DNA of 42,242 nt. Source: an uncultured Granulosicoccaceae bacterium (GTDB lineage Bacteria; Pseudomonadota; Gammaproteobacteria; Granulosicoccales; Granulosicoccaceae). The position numbers were made by a program, and so were the translations under genes. Position 1 is the first letter of the stretch, and each line of letters begins with the position of its first letter. Below, one piece after another: positions 8,666-16,227 of the stretch. Where the stretch lies: NCBI GenBank assembly GCA_938041955.1, contig CALISD010000026.1, forward strand, positions 1-42,242, written 5' to 3'. The notes below the pieces were generated by a model that worked only from the letters and a program-made list of their open reading frames with translations, was not told the DNA's origin and did not search any database.

Positions 8666-9334
8666 ATGGGTCTATTTAACGACGTCAGATTTTATCTAAT
8701 GGCTGCTTTGGCCGTACTATTTCTACTGGTAGTCGCCATGTGCAGTAGCGCCTACGAGGCGAGTCCGGATGGGCATACGACCAACGCAGGGGTAACTCAC
8801 GAGTCGAGCTCAATTGACGCGAACGCAGAAAAGGCCGTTGCCGCAGATACTGACGAAGATGCCAAAAAATCAGATGAAGCGGCAGAAGTCGAAACGACAG
8901 ATGAGACTCAGTCAGTGGTCTCAACGGCGACTACAGCGACGGCTGCCGCGACAACTGCTGCAGTAGCTGCTGTGTCGGCCGTCACCACCGAAGAAGCAGA
9001 AGCGAAAGAAGAAGTGGTTGTAGAAACCACAGAAGCCAAGACTGAAGAAGTCGTCGCGGTAGAAGAAGTTGTTCCAGAAGAAACTGAAACCGCTGCAGTT
9101 GAAGAGACTGCGACTGAAGAGGCAGCAGCGACCGTTGAGTCCACGGTTACCACTACGGTGCAGAAAATTGAAGTTGCCCCGTTTGAGCTTTCTACTCTGT
9201 CTGATACAGGTGAGACTCTGACGGATTTCGGTAATGATCTTGGTAACTTGAAAACAGACATGGGCAAGTTCACCGGCCGCGTTGAAGAAGCAACGAGCTT
9301 GTTTGACACAGTAAAAGAAGCAATCGTAAAGTAG
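8666..9334 (+). CDS. Membrane-anchored acidic low-complexity protein
   Basis: A 222-residue protein of unknown function. A single transmembrane segment (about 9-27, FYLMAALAVLFLLVVAM) ends near a cysteine (MCSS), but the residue before it is Met, so it is not a good lipobox. Residues 58-170 are almost entirely Ala, Thr, Val and Glu. Alternating A/T-rich and E-rich blocks (for example EEAEAKEEVVVETTE) suggest an extended stalk. The last 50 residues (TDFGNDLGNLKTDMGKFTG onward) are more complex and probably helical. A strong ribosome-binding site precedes the ATG. A perfect intrinsic terminator lies 72 bp past the stop. The architecture suggests anchor, flexible spacer and periplasmic tip, but there is no evidence for a partner. 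Confidence 0.7.
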   Translation: MGLFNDVRFYLMAALAVLFLLVVAMCSSAYEASPDGHTTNAGVTHESSSIDANAEKAVAADTDEDAKKSDEAAEVETTDETQSVVSTATTATAAATTAAVAAVSAVTTEEAEAKEEVVVETTEAKTEEVVAVEEVVPEETETAAVEETATEEAAATVESTVTTTVQKIEVAPFELSTLSDTGETLTDFGNDLGNLKTDMGKFTGRVEEATSLFDTVKEAIVK

Positions 9335-9347
9335 GTTTTTTATATGC

Positions 9348-9800
9348 TTAACTATAGGTTTTGTTTGCGCTTCTTCTAGCGCCTGTTCGCTGAATGACCA
9401 CTCCTAAAATAGCGCTCTTATCGGGCGCTATTTTTATTTCGGCGGCTGCATTTCGTTGCCCGGCTGTGATCCCTTCCGCTGTGGGCCGCTGCAGTGTGGC
9501 CTGCTTCAATGTGGTAAGTCTCCACACATCGTCCCCGATATTGAGCCTTCTGAGCAAATAACCGTCTTCGCCGCAGTCTGCGATCACAAAGCTGCCGTGC
9601 GTGGGATCCACTGACGGATCAACAATCACAACACAACCATCGTGGAACTCAGGTGCCATGCTGTCACCTTTGACTTGCAGGGCAAACGGTTCGGCCTCGG
9701 TGCAAGTGCCGGTTTCGATTTCAACTGCGCTGGATGGTTGCCCGGCTTTTAGTCCGGCAAACTGAATGGTTGATTGATAATTAAGTATTTTTTCTGACAT
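9348..9800 (-). CDS. S24/LexA-like peptidase-domain protein with Lys to Arg change
   Basis: A 150-residue protein consisting of a LexA-type S24 domain with no DNA-binding helix-turn-helix. The nucleophile motif is intact (KGDSMAPEFHDG, Ser47). The segment that should carry the general-base lysine (LexA VKRL) reads YLLRRL, with Arg84 at the lysine position. Self-cleavage is therefore doubtful. I chose the ATG at 9800; an upstream ATG at 9833 adds 11 unconserved residues. The gene is divergent from dsrC and convergent with the low-complexity gene, ending 13 bases from it. Its last ~30 codons overlap an intrinsic-terminator-like hairpin. The role is unknown; a regulatory partner domain is more likely than a protease. 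Confidence 0.7.
   Translation of the reverse strand: MSEKILNYQSTIQFAGLKAGQPSSAVEIETGTCTEAEPFALQVKGDSMAPEFHDGCVVIVDPSVDPTHGSFVIADCGEDGYLLRRLNIGDDVWRLTTLKQATLQRPTAEGITAGQRNAAAEIKIAPDKSAILGVVIQRTGARRSANKTYS
9406..9435 (+). terminator. Strong intrinsic terminator (possibly bidirectional)
   Basis: AAAATAGCGC (9406-9415) and GCGCTATTTT (9425-9434) form a perfect 10-bp inverted repeat with a 9-base loop, ending in five T on the plus strand. It suits termination of the low-complexity gene ending at 9334. The hairpin lies within the coding sequence of the S24 gene, 56-85 bases before that gene's stop, and also has a T-run on the minus strand. Confidence 0.75.
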
Positions 9801-9918
9801 ATTGGCTCGTCTGCAGGCATGAGGTGTCATCAAGCTGCGAGTCTTAGTCTACCTTGCTTCATTCCCGATACGAAATAGAGGACAATAGAGGCATCCAACT
9901 AATGGTTTTGAAGCTCTG

Positions 9919-10254
9919 ATGAACACCCTGGAAGTCAATGGACAGCAAATTCCTACCGATGAAGAAGGATACCTGGCCAACCTGGAAGATTGGACCCGTG
10001 ACGTCGCCGAGGCGATGGCAGCAAACGAAGACTGCTCCCTGACGGAGTCTCATTGGGAGGTGATCAGTTTTTTACGTGAGTATTATCAGGAGTATGAGAT
10101 TGCGCCGGCGGTGCGTATTCTGACCAAGGCAATCGGTAAGAAGCTGGGAAAGGACAAGGGCAACAGTAAGTACCTGTATGAGCTGTACCCGAACGGTCCT
10201 GCAAAACAGGCATGCAAATATGCGGGTTTACCGAAACCCACGGGCTGTGTCTAG
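9919..10254 (+). CDS. dsrC: DsrC sulfur-carrier protein (both C-terminal cysteines)
   Basis: A 111-residue DsrC/TusE-family protein. The C-terminal arm reads CKYAGLPKPTGCV, with Cys99 and the penultimate Cys110 separated by ten residues. Family knowledge: the CX10C pair marks true DsrC, which carries sulfur as a trisulfide and is a redox partner of DsrMK, whereas TusE keeps only the last cysteine. The conserved core ESHWEVISFLREYYQEY is present (residues 43-59). The two following genes encode DsrM- and DsrK-like proteins, reproducing the dsr operon order C-M-K. The gene is divergent from the S24-domain gene, with a 118-bp shared promoter region. Sulfur transfer in tRNA thiolation is the alternative role, but the genomic context favours respiratory or redox use. 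Confidence 0.88.
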   Translation: MNTLEVNGQQIPTDEEGYLANLEDWTRDVAEAMAANEDCSLTESHWEVISFLREYYQEYEIAPAVRILTKAIGKKLGKDKGNSKYLYELYPNGPAKQACKYAGLPKPTGCV

Positions 10255-10301
10255 CGCATGCTAATGAGCAGGCATATACACTTCCGTATTGACCTATTTT
10301 C

Positions 10302-11009
10302 ATGTCAGTAGTCATTGCCACTTTGCTGTATCTGGGCCTCGGTGTTTTTGTTATCGGGTGTGTGTACTGGGTCTGGAGGTACGCTTCGATCCCGGCACCC
10401 CTTAATATGCCCACCATGCCGGCTCCCACAACACGGTGTGGCGTGGCGCTGCGGATTTTGCGAGAAACCGTGCTGTTTGAAAGTCTGTTCAAAGCGTCAA
10501 AATGGACATGGATTTTCGGGTGGCTATTTCATGCGTCATTGCTGTTTGTGGTGCTCTGCCATTTGCGCTTTTTCGTAGATCCTGTCTGGGGCTGGGTTAA
10601 CGTTATTTCGCCATATAGCAGGTACGCGGGCATTGTTTTGTTTTTTAGCCTTGCCGGCCTGTTGCTGCGAAGAATCGTGATTGCACGGGTTCGCTATATC
10701 TCGGTCCCTTCAGATTACCTTATGTTGTTGATGTTGATGTGCCTGGCAGGAAGCGGCTTACTCATGCGCTACAAATATTATATTGATCTTTACACCCTCC
10801 GAAATTTTGCTTTGGGGCTAGGATCGTTTTCGTTTAACGTGCTGCCGCCCAGTGCAATGTTATTAGTACACCTTCTCATGGTGGCGGTTTTGTTATTGGT
10901 ATTTCCGATCTCAAAACTTACACACGCCATTGGTGTGTTTTTCTCGCCATCACGAAACCAACGTGATAACACCAGAGCCAAACGCTATGTTAATCGGTGG
11001 GATTCATAA
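10302..11009 (+). CDS. dsrM: DsrM-like membrane cytochrome b (NarI-type gamma subunit)
   Basis: A 235-residue protein with about five to six transmembrane helices, related to nitrate reductase gamma subunits. Candidate haem b ligand histidines occur in the helix FHASLLFVVLCHLRFF (about residues 76-91) and near the C-terminus in LLVHLL and KLTHAIG, as in DsrM/HdrE proteins. It should pass electrons between the DsrK iron-sulfur protein and the quinone pool. The 48-bp gap after dsrC and the 13-bp overlap with the next gene indicate one operon. I take the ATG at 10302, which immediately precedes the first helix. Confidence 0.82.
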   Translation: MSVVIATLLYLGLGVFVIGCVYWVWRYASIPAPLNMPTMPAPTTRCGVALRILRETVLFESLFKASKWTWIFGWLFHASLLFVVLCHLRFFVDPVWGWVNVISPYSRYAGIVLFFSLAGLLLRRIVIARVRYISVPSDYLMLLMLMCLAGSGLLMRYKYYIDLYTLRNFALGLGSFSFNVLPPSAMLLVHLLMVAVLLLVFPISKLTHAIGVFFSPSRNQRDNTRAKRYVNRWDS

Positions 11010-12514
11010 CAGTGGTCAACAACACTGACAAAAAGTCCTTTATTACGCCTGATGCCTCGGTGAAGCTCTCAATACCTGAAATTGAAGAGTCGGCCTCAAA
11101 GCACCTTGCGCCATTCAAAGCCTCTGCTGAACATCAAGCGGCTTTGGGTTTTCCTGACCGGTTAATCGATAACTGGAAAGACGTTGCGATAGAAAAGCTC
11201 GGTGAGTTGTCAGGTAAGTATCGGGGCTTGAGAGTGTATCTTGACTCCTGTGTAAATTGCGGTGCCTGTACTGACAAGTGCCATTACTTTCTTGGCACCG
11301 GTGATCCGAAGAACATGCCCGTCGCCAGGCAAAACCTGATGCGCAAAGTTTACCGGCGATACTACACGTTTGCCGGTAGAACCGTTCCCTGGCTGGTTGG
11401 CGCCGAAGACTTAACCGAAGAAGTGCTGGACGACTGGTACACCTATTTTAACCAATGCTCGCAGTGCAGAAGGTGTTCAGTGTACTGCCCTTATGGCATT
11501 GATACCGCTGAAGTATCAATGGCCGCACGGGAGATTATGGACACGATAGGTGTCGGGCAAAAATATTCAAATGAAGTCATTGGCAAAGTCCATAAGCTTG
11601 GTAATAACTTAGGTCTGCCAGGGCCTGCTCTGGCCAATACGCTTGAAGGTCTTGAAGAAGATGTTCTGGAGGAAACCGGCGTGGCGGTAAAGTTCCCGTT
11701 AGATCAAAAAGACGCAGATATTCTTCTCGTTACGCCATCAGCTGACTTTTTTGCAGAGCCACATGTTGACGGATTGATTGGTTACGCAAAGGTATTGCAC
11801 CAGGCGGGTATTAGCTGGACGTTTAGCTCTACAGCGAGTGAAGCGGCAAACTTCGGTTTGTTTATCGGCAGCTATGACAACATGCAGCAGATTGCATCTC
11901 GTATTAAAGACGCTGCTCTGGAGCTCAACGTTAAACGTATTGTGTTTGGTGAGTGTGGCCACGCATGGCGGGTGGCTTACAACTATTTAAACACCCTGGC
12001 AGGTCCATTTGATTTTCTCGATCCAAAGTACCCGATGCCACAGCATATCGTTGAAGTGACGTATGATCTTATTCAGCAGGGGCGGCTTCACCTTGATGCC
12101 TCAGCCAATGATGATAAGCGCGTGACATTCCATGACTCGTGCAATATTGCCAGAGCCTCTGGGATGGCAGGAATTAAGGGCGGACAGCTAAGCGTACCGC
12201 GAGACGTGCTTAAAACGGTCTGCAATCACTTTTATGATATGCGATCTAACACCATAGGCGAGGCAACATTTTGCTGTGGCGGTGGTGGTGGCCTGTTGAC
12301 TGATGACCTGCTTGAGTTGCGTGTTAAAGGTGCGTTGCCTCGCATGCAAGCTTTACAGGAATTGCATGACAAGCACAACATCACTCACATGGCGGCGATG
12401 TGCGCCATCTGTAAAAGTCAGTTTGCCAAGGTACTGCCTTATTATGGATTCGAGATGGACCAGATCATCAGCGTGCACCAACTGGTGGGTGACGCGCTGG
12501 TGATGCAGCGCTAG
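10997..12514 (+). CDS. dsrK: DsrK-like heterodisulfide-reductase iron-sulfur protein
   Basis: A 505-residue cytoplasmic Fe-S protein. It has two ferredoxin-type [4Fe-4S] motifs: CVNCGACTDKC (Cys85/88/91/95) and CSQCRRCSVYC (Cys154/157/160/164). Between them lies the DsrK-typical FLGTGDPKNMPVARQNLMRKVYRRY region, written here in part. The C-terminal half carries CCG-type cysteine clusters (GECGHAW, HDSCN, FCCGGGGG, CAICK) that form the special [4Fe-4S] site acting on disulfides or trisulfides in HdrD/DsrK. With DsrM it forms the minimal DsrMK module. The start is GTG at 10997, overlapping the dsrM stop; GTG at 11012 is an alternative. No other dsr gene follows. Confidence 0.85.
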   Translation: MGFITVVNNTDKKSFITPDASVKLSIPEIEESASKHLAPFKASAEHQAALGFPDRLIDNWKDVAIEKLGELSGKYRGLRVYLDSCVNCGACTDKCHYFLGTGDPKNMPVARQNLMRKVYRRYYTFAGRTVPWLVGAEDLTEEVLDDWYTYFNQCSQCRRCSVYCPYGIDTAEVSMAAREIMDTIGVGQKYSNEVIGKVHKLGNNLGLPGPALANTLEGLEEDVLEETGVAVKFPLDQKDADILLVTPSADFFAEPHVDGLIGYAKVLHQAGISWTFSSTASEAANFGLFIGSYDNMQQIASRIKDAALELNVKRIVFGECGHAWRVAYNYLNTLAGPFDFLDPKYPMPQHIVEVTYDLIQQGRLHLDASANDDKRVTFHDSCNIARASGMAGIKGGQLSVPRDVLKTVCNHFYDMRSNTIGEATFCCGGGGGLLTDDLLELRVKGALPRMQALQELHDKHNITHMAAMCAICKSQFAKVLPYYGFEMDQIISVHQLVGDALVMQR

Positions 12515-12664
12515 CGATTTACTGCTGAGGTAGTGTCTGGAGATAAGCCTCCAGCGTAAGCACCGGGACAATCGCGCGTCGTCAAAAAACAATTCGCAAT
12601 TTCTTCTCAATCAGGCTAATTTGTAGGCGAAAACTTAGTCACCCAACAGTTTTTGGAGAATGCG
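12515..12664. other. Spacer with ribosome-binding site for TTG start
   Basis: This 150-bp gap follows dsrK. A short hairpin (CTGGAG/CTCCAG near 12537-12553) lacks a T-run. GGAGAA at 12655-12660 is well placed for a TTG start at 12665, which decides the start of the following gene. Confidence 0.45.
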
Positions 12665-13771
12665 TTGAGTAAGCAGAGTAACAAGTCGTCTCAGGCTGAT
12701 AACATCACGATGTCTGGTGGAGGGGTGTATTCACTTGCGACCGCTGGTGCCAAAGACGTTATTGATCATGCGACACCCATAGTGCTTGCAGCAATCAGTG
12801 AGTTGAATCGTCCAGTGGGTCACTGGTCATTTTCAGATATGGGCTGCGCTGATGGCGGAACGTCGCTAGATCTTTGGCGAAGTGCAGTAAGCGCTATTCG
12901 CAATCAGTCAGAAGCAGACATTCAAATTACCTATGCTGATCAACCACGAAATGACTTTAACGCGTTAGTGCAGATTTTACATGGCCTGACGGACTTTGAT
13001 TCCTACCTGCAGCAGCATTCGAATGTTCACGTGTTGGAATCAGGATCTTCTTTCTACGACCCGATATTGCCGTCCAATTCTCTCGACCTCGGATTCTCAG
13101 CCACTGCAATGCATTGGTTAAGTCAGAAGCCTTGTGACATTCCTGATCACGTTCATATGGTAGGTGCCAGTGGTGAGGTGCTGAGTCAGTATCAAGCCCA
13201 GGCTCAAAAAGACTGGGAGACCATTCTGTTACATCGGGCAAGAGAACTTAAGCCCGGTGGTAAGTTGGTGTTTGCTAACTTCTGTAAAGACGAGCAGGGC
13301 CGCTACCTCGGTAATACCGACGGTGAGAACATGTTCGACTGGTTCAATAGTCTATGGTGTGAATTCCGTGATAACGGGGCTATAACTGCGGACGAATATG
13401 CAGCGATGACACTGCCCCAGTACTACAACACAGTGGAGGAATTCTCACTGCCATTTACAGATAAGCAGAGCAAGGTAAGCCGGGCAGGGCTTACGCTTGA
13501 TCATATAGAAACAGGCATTATTAAATGCCCTTACGCGCGTGATTTTCAGTCCCACGGTGATGCCAGAAAGTTCGCAAAGGAATATGTCCCCACCATTAGA
13601 AGCTGGAACGAGAGCATCTATTTTGGTGGCCTGTCTTCTGACAGACCAGTCGAAGAACGCAAGGAGATCATCCACAATTTTTACAGTACCTACGAATCCA
13701 GGGTAGCTGATAATCCTGAAGGTCATGCAATGGACTATGTGCACGCCTACACCACAATTTCCAAGACTTAG
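12665..13771 (+). CDS. SABATH-type carboxyl methyltransferase
   Basis: A 368-residue SAM-dependent methyltransferase resembling the plant SABATH family (salicylate, jasmonate and IAA carboxyl methyltransferases). Visible family signatures: ITMSGGGVYS at the N-terminus (plant MNGGxGxxSY); SAM loop DMGCADGGTS (58-67; plant DLGCSSGPN); ADQPRNDFN (91-99); SGSSFYDPILPSNSLDL (126-142); and AMHWLSQKP (148-156). These plants-and-bacteria families methylate carboxylates of small acids; the substrate here is unknown. The start is TTG at 12665 by ribosome-binding-site spacing; an in-frame TTG at 12653 is less likely. The gene is convergent with a second methyltransferase gene, which need not be related. 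Confidence 0.82.
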   Translation: MSKQSNKSSQADNITMSGGGVYSLATAGAKDVIDHATPIVLAAISELNRPVGHWSFSDMGCADGGTSLDLWRSAVSAIRNQSEADIQITYADQPRNDFNALVQILHGLTDFDSYLQQHSNVHVLESGSSFYDPILPSNSLDLGFSATAMHWLSQKPCDIPDHVHMVGASGEVLSQYQAQAQKDWETILLHRARELKPGGKLVFANFCKDEQGRYLGNTDGENMFDWFNSLWCEFRDNGAITADEYAAMTLPQYYNTVEEFSLPFTDKQSKVSRAGLTLDHIETGIIKCPYARDFQSHGDARKFAKEYVPTIRSWNESIYFGGLSSDRPVEERKEIIHNFYSTYESRVADNPEGHAMDYVHAYTTISKT

Positions 13772-13796
13772 AGATGTAAAACCCTTTGGTTTGTTT

Positions 13797-14459
13797 CTAG
13801 GTTTGCCGGTAGACAAGCACGGTAGCAGTATCATTTGCGTGTGTACTGTTTTCGACTATCTCATAGATTTGCTTTGTCACTACGACCGGTTGGCTGATGA
13901 GTGATCTCTGTATCATGGAGTCAAGCACACGGGCGAAGCCTTGTTGCTCATAGTGCTCAGAATTAACACCAATGCAGTACAAAGTGTTTGATCTGCCCAT
14001 CGCCAGCAGCGTCGGCAGCACTTCTGGCCCCAGGTGTCCGAAGGTGAAAGTGCCAGCCGACACGACAGCGCCATAATTTTCCGGTATCGGTGCCGAATCG
14101 GTCGCTGTTAAATCTTTTTGATACAAATCCCGATACACTCCTTTGGATTTAGCTACGTCCAGCATTTCAGGGGATATATCGATTCCGTCAATAGTCATGT
14201 TATCAAGCACAGAATGTTGGTTTAGTGCGTGTGCCACGAGGCCGGTACCACATCCGACATCCATAATTGGCAAATCGTCGCTGTGTGCATGCTGTTGGTA
14301 AACACTGGCCAGCATCCGCGGGTACACATAGCCCATTGCATTGGCGAACTGCTCATCATAAATTGAAGCGAATTCCCGATAGTAGTCAAGATTGTCCTCT
14401 GCAGACTTGATGGCGTAAGCGCCTTCTAATAGCCGGTCAGCATCGCTATTGTTTCCCAT
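13797..14459 (-). CDS. Class I SAM-dependent methyltransferase
   Basis: A 220-residue protein with the Rossmann-type SAM-binding motif IMDVGCGTGLV (about 65-75), then GIDISPEMLDVAKSKG (motif II region) and an acidic/Pro-rich post-motif. This is the pattern of small ubiquinone/tellurite-type methyltransferases (Methyltransf_11/25). No substrate-specific feature is recognised. I chose the ATG at 14459; a GGAG at the right distance supports it over the TTG at 14474. It lies tail-to-tail with the SABATH gene, 25 bp apart. Confidence 0.75.
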   Translation of the reverse strand: MGNNSDADRLLEGAYAIKSAEDNLDYYREFASIYDEQFANAMGYVYPRMLASVYQQHAHSDDLPIMDVGCGTGLVAHALNQHSVLDNMTIDGIDISPEMLDVAKSKGVYRDLYQKDLTATDSAPIPENYGAVVSAGTFTFGHLGPEVLPTLLAMGRSNTLYCIGVNSEHYEQQGFARVLDSMIQRSLISQPVVVTKQIYEIVENSTHANDTATVLVYRQT

Positions 14460-14937
14460 GAACGCTATCTCCAATATTAAGCCGTAAAGGGTGATTGAAC
14501 CTGTGTAGAGATATCATCCCATTATTCCAATACAGGGTGCAATTCGGGGCTTTACCTGGCGATCTATCGGCTGATGTACTTCCGTAATCGGCAATACGGG
14601 ATCGTCGGAAGGTCGCGTGTCTGCAGCGACTGTAGTAGCTTCACCCGCAGGAGCTCTGCGCGACATAACCTCAGCTACTGCGGGTGGGCCGTGACAGTAC
14701 GTTTGTATTGATCATTTTGTTAGGTATGGATAAACAAGCGCCTCAATTGATTGTAAAAACGCCCTCGCCATGGCAGTTTCTCGCTATGCAGACATCTATC
14801 GCGCAGACTCTTCGTCTGCGTTAGCGATGTCGAACCCGATCCGATAGAAATGATTCCCACAATAGAAGCACCATACTATTAATGACGTTAATCCCCATGT
14901 AGTTAAAAAAACCAGCCATTTAGAATTCGTTCTATTA
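14460..14937. other. Divergent intergenic region with inverted repeat
   Basis: About 480 bp between the methyltransferase (minus) and the MFS gene (plus). It holds a 9-bp inverted repeat, CACCCGCAG (14642-14650) and CTGCGGGTG (14678-14686), with a 27-base loop and no T-run. It may be a fragment of the palindromic repeat family seen further right, but the match is limited to the GCAG/CTGCGGG core. No gene is credible, apart from a possible upstream extension of the MFS gene from 14866. Confidence 0.35.
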
Positions 14938-16086
14938 ATGGCGGCGATGTCCGCACTCGATGCGTTCTCTATCGATGCGATGTTGCCGGCATTGGATCAG
15001 ATCAGTTCTGATCTTAATGTAGTGGTTGAGAATCGGCGGCAGTATGTCATCACGTCTATTTTCTTAGGTTTCTCCATTGGAGTGCTCTTTTATGGCTTTG
15101 TTGCCGATCGATTTGGTCGAAAGAAGCCGGTTATAGCCGGATTTCTGATCTATTGTTTTGGGGCACTAACATGCGTTTCGGCAGATTCTTTTTCCACGAT
15201 GTTGGTCGGGCGTGTGCTGCAAGGGATTGGCGCTGCGGGTCCCTACGTATTGGCTATTGCGATTGTTCGCGACACCTATAAAGGCGAACAGATGGCAAGA
15301 ATGCTCTCGCTGATTATGATGGTGTTTATTGGCGTGCCAATGATTGCACCTTTTGTCGGACAAGGTTTACTGTTAATCGCTGGATGGCGAAGTATTTTTG
15401 TTGTGTTAACGGTGTATTCTTTTTTGGTGATGATCTGGTTTTGGGCCAGGCAACCGGAAACTTTATTGCCGCAGAAGAGACAGGAGTTGTCGGTCGTAAA
15501 AATAAAAAAGTCGGTGACGGAGGTAGTTACTCATCCGGTGGTATTTAGATACACGCTGGTGATTGGCTTGTTAAGCGGGGCATTTATCGCCTATCTCAGC
15601 ACCGCTCAACAAATATTTCAGGAAATATATCAGCTAGGTGTACGGTTTCCAGTGGTGTTCGCCAGCCTTGCGAGTGTATTTGGCATTGCTTCGTTTATTA
15701 ATTCACGGCTGGTGGAAACTCTTGGCGCTGCGAAATTAGTAAAGGCTAGCATCAGTATTATTATTGTGGCGTCTGCGGTTTATTTACTGGCTTACAACGA
15801 GTTAGACATTGCGCCACCACTGGCTATACATATAGCGTATGTTGCGGTGATTATGTTCTGCTTCGCCTTTCTATTCGGCAACACGACGTCGCTTGCAATG
15901 GAGCCGATGGGGCACATTGCAGGGGCTGCCTCATCGGTGTTTACGTCACTCAGTACCCTGCTGGCAATTATTGTCGCAACCGCAATCGGATCACAGATAG
16001 ATAGTACGGGTCATCCGTTGGTTATAGGGTTTGCTGTCGCTTGTTTGCTTTCGTTGGTGCTATGCGTATCGATTAAAGATAGATGA
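14938..16086 (+). CDS. Bcr/CflA-type MFS drug efflux transporter
   Basis: A 382-residue major facilitator with about 11-12 transmembrane helices. Typical Bcr/CflA features: SIDAMLPALDQI at the end of helix 1, the MFS loop motif GFVADRFGRKKP (residues 53-64), and GRVLQGIGAAGPYVLAIAIVRD in helix 4-5. It is expected to export small hydrophobic compounds; the substrate is unknown. The start is uncertain. The frame is open upstream to 14866, and its translation just before the ATG (SHLEFVLL) looks like the missing first half of helix 1. No ATG, GTG, TTG or CTG exists in that extension. Either ATT (14878) is used, a base has been lost near 14900, or the protein starts inside helix 1. Confidence 0.8.
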   Translation: MAAMSALDAFSIDAMLPALDQISSDLNVVVENRRQYVITSIFLGFSIGVLFYGFVADRFGRKKPVIAGFLIYCFGALTCVSADSFSTMLVGRVLQGIGAAGPYVLAIAIVRDTYKGEQMARMLSLIMMVFIGVPMIAPFVGQGLLLIAGWRSIFVVLTVYSFLVMIWFWARQPETLLPQKRQELSVVKIKKSVTEVVTHPVVFRYTLVIGLLSGAFIAYLSTAQQIFQEIYQLGVRFPVVFASLASVFGIASFINSRLVETLGAAKLVKASISIIIVASAVYLLAYNELDIAPPLAIHIAYVAVIMFCFAFLFGNTTSLAMEPMGHIAGAASSVFTSLSTLLAIIVATAIGSQIDSTGHPLVIGFAVACLLSLVLCVSIKDR

Positions 16087-16227
16087 TGAGTTGAGCGCGA
16101 TTGTTCTTGATGTATGAATAGCCCGGATTGGATGATACAAATTGTTGTTGATGGCGTCGCGCTTGTACACGTTACGATGGTAGTGAACTCGGAGTGTTAG
16201 GCAGAAGTGGATCGATCTCAGATAACA
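16087..16227. other. Spacer before repeat array
   Basis: A short region after the MFS stop codon with no recognisable gene or terminator. It leads into the tandem repeat array. A GATCGATCTCA sequence near 16210 resembles the GAGATCGATC text that borders repeat units further right, suggesting decayed repeat material. Confidence 0.3.

Noticed and set aside
8908..9309. 133-codon ORF antisense to the low-complexity gene
   Set aside because: It is a mirror of the GCN/ACN-rich codons opposite (Ser/Thr/Ala/Val repeats), has no ribosome-binding site and no recognisable domain.
10064..10492. 142-codon ORF antisense to dsrC and dsrM
   Set aside because: It overlaps two well-supported genes and its translation matches nothing recognised.
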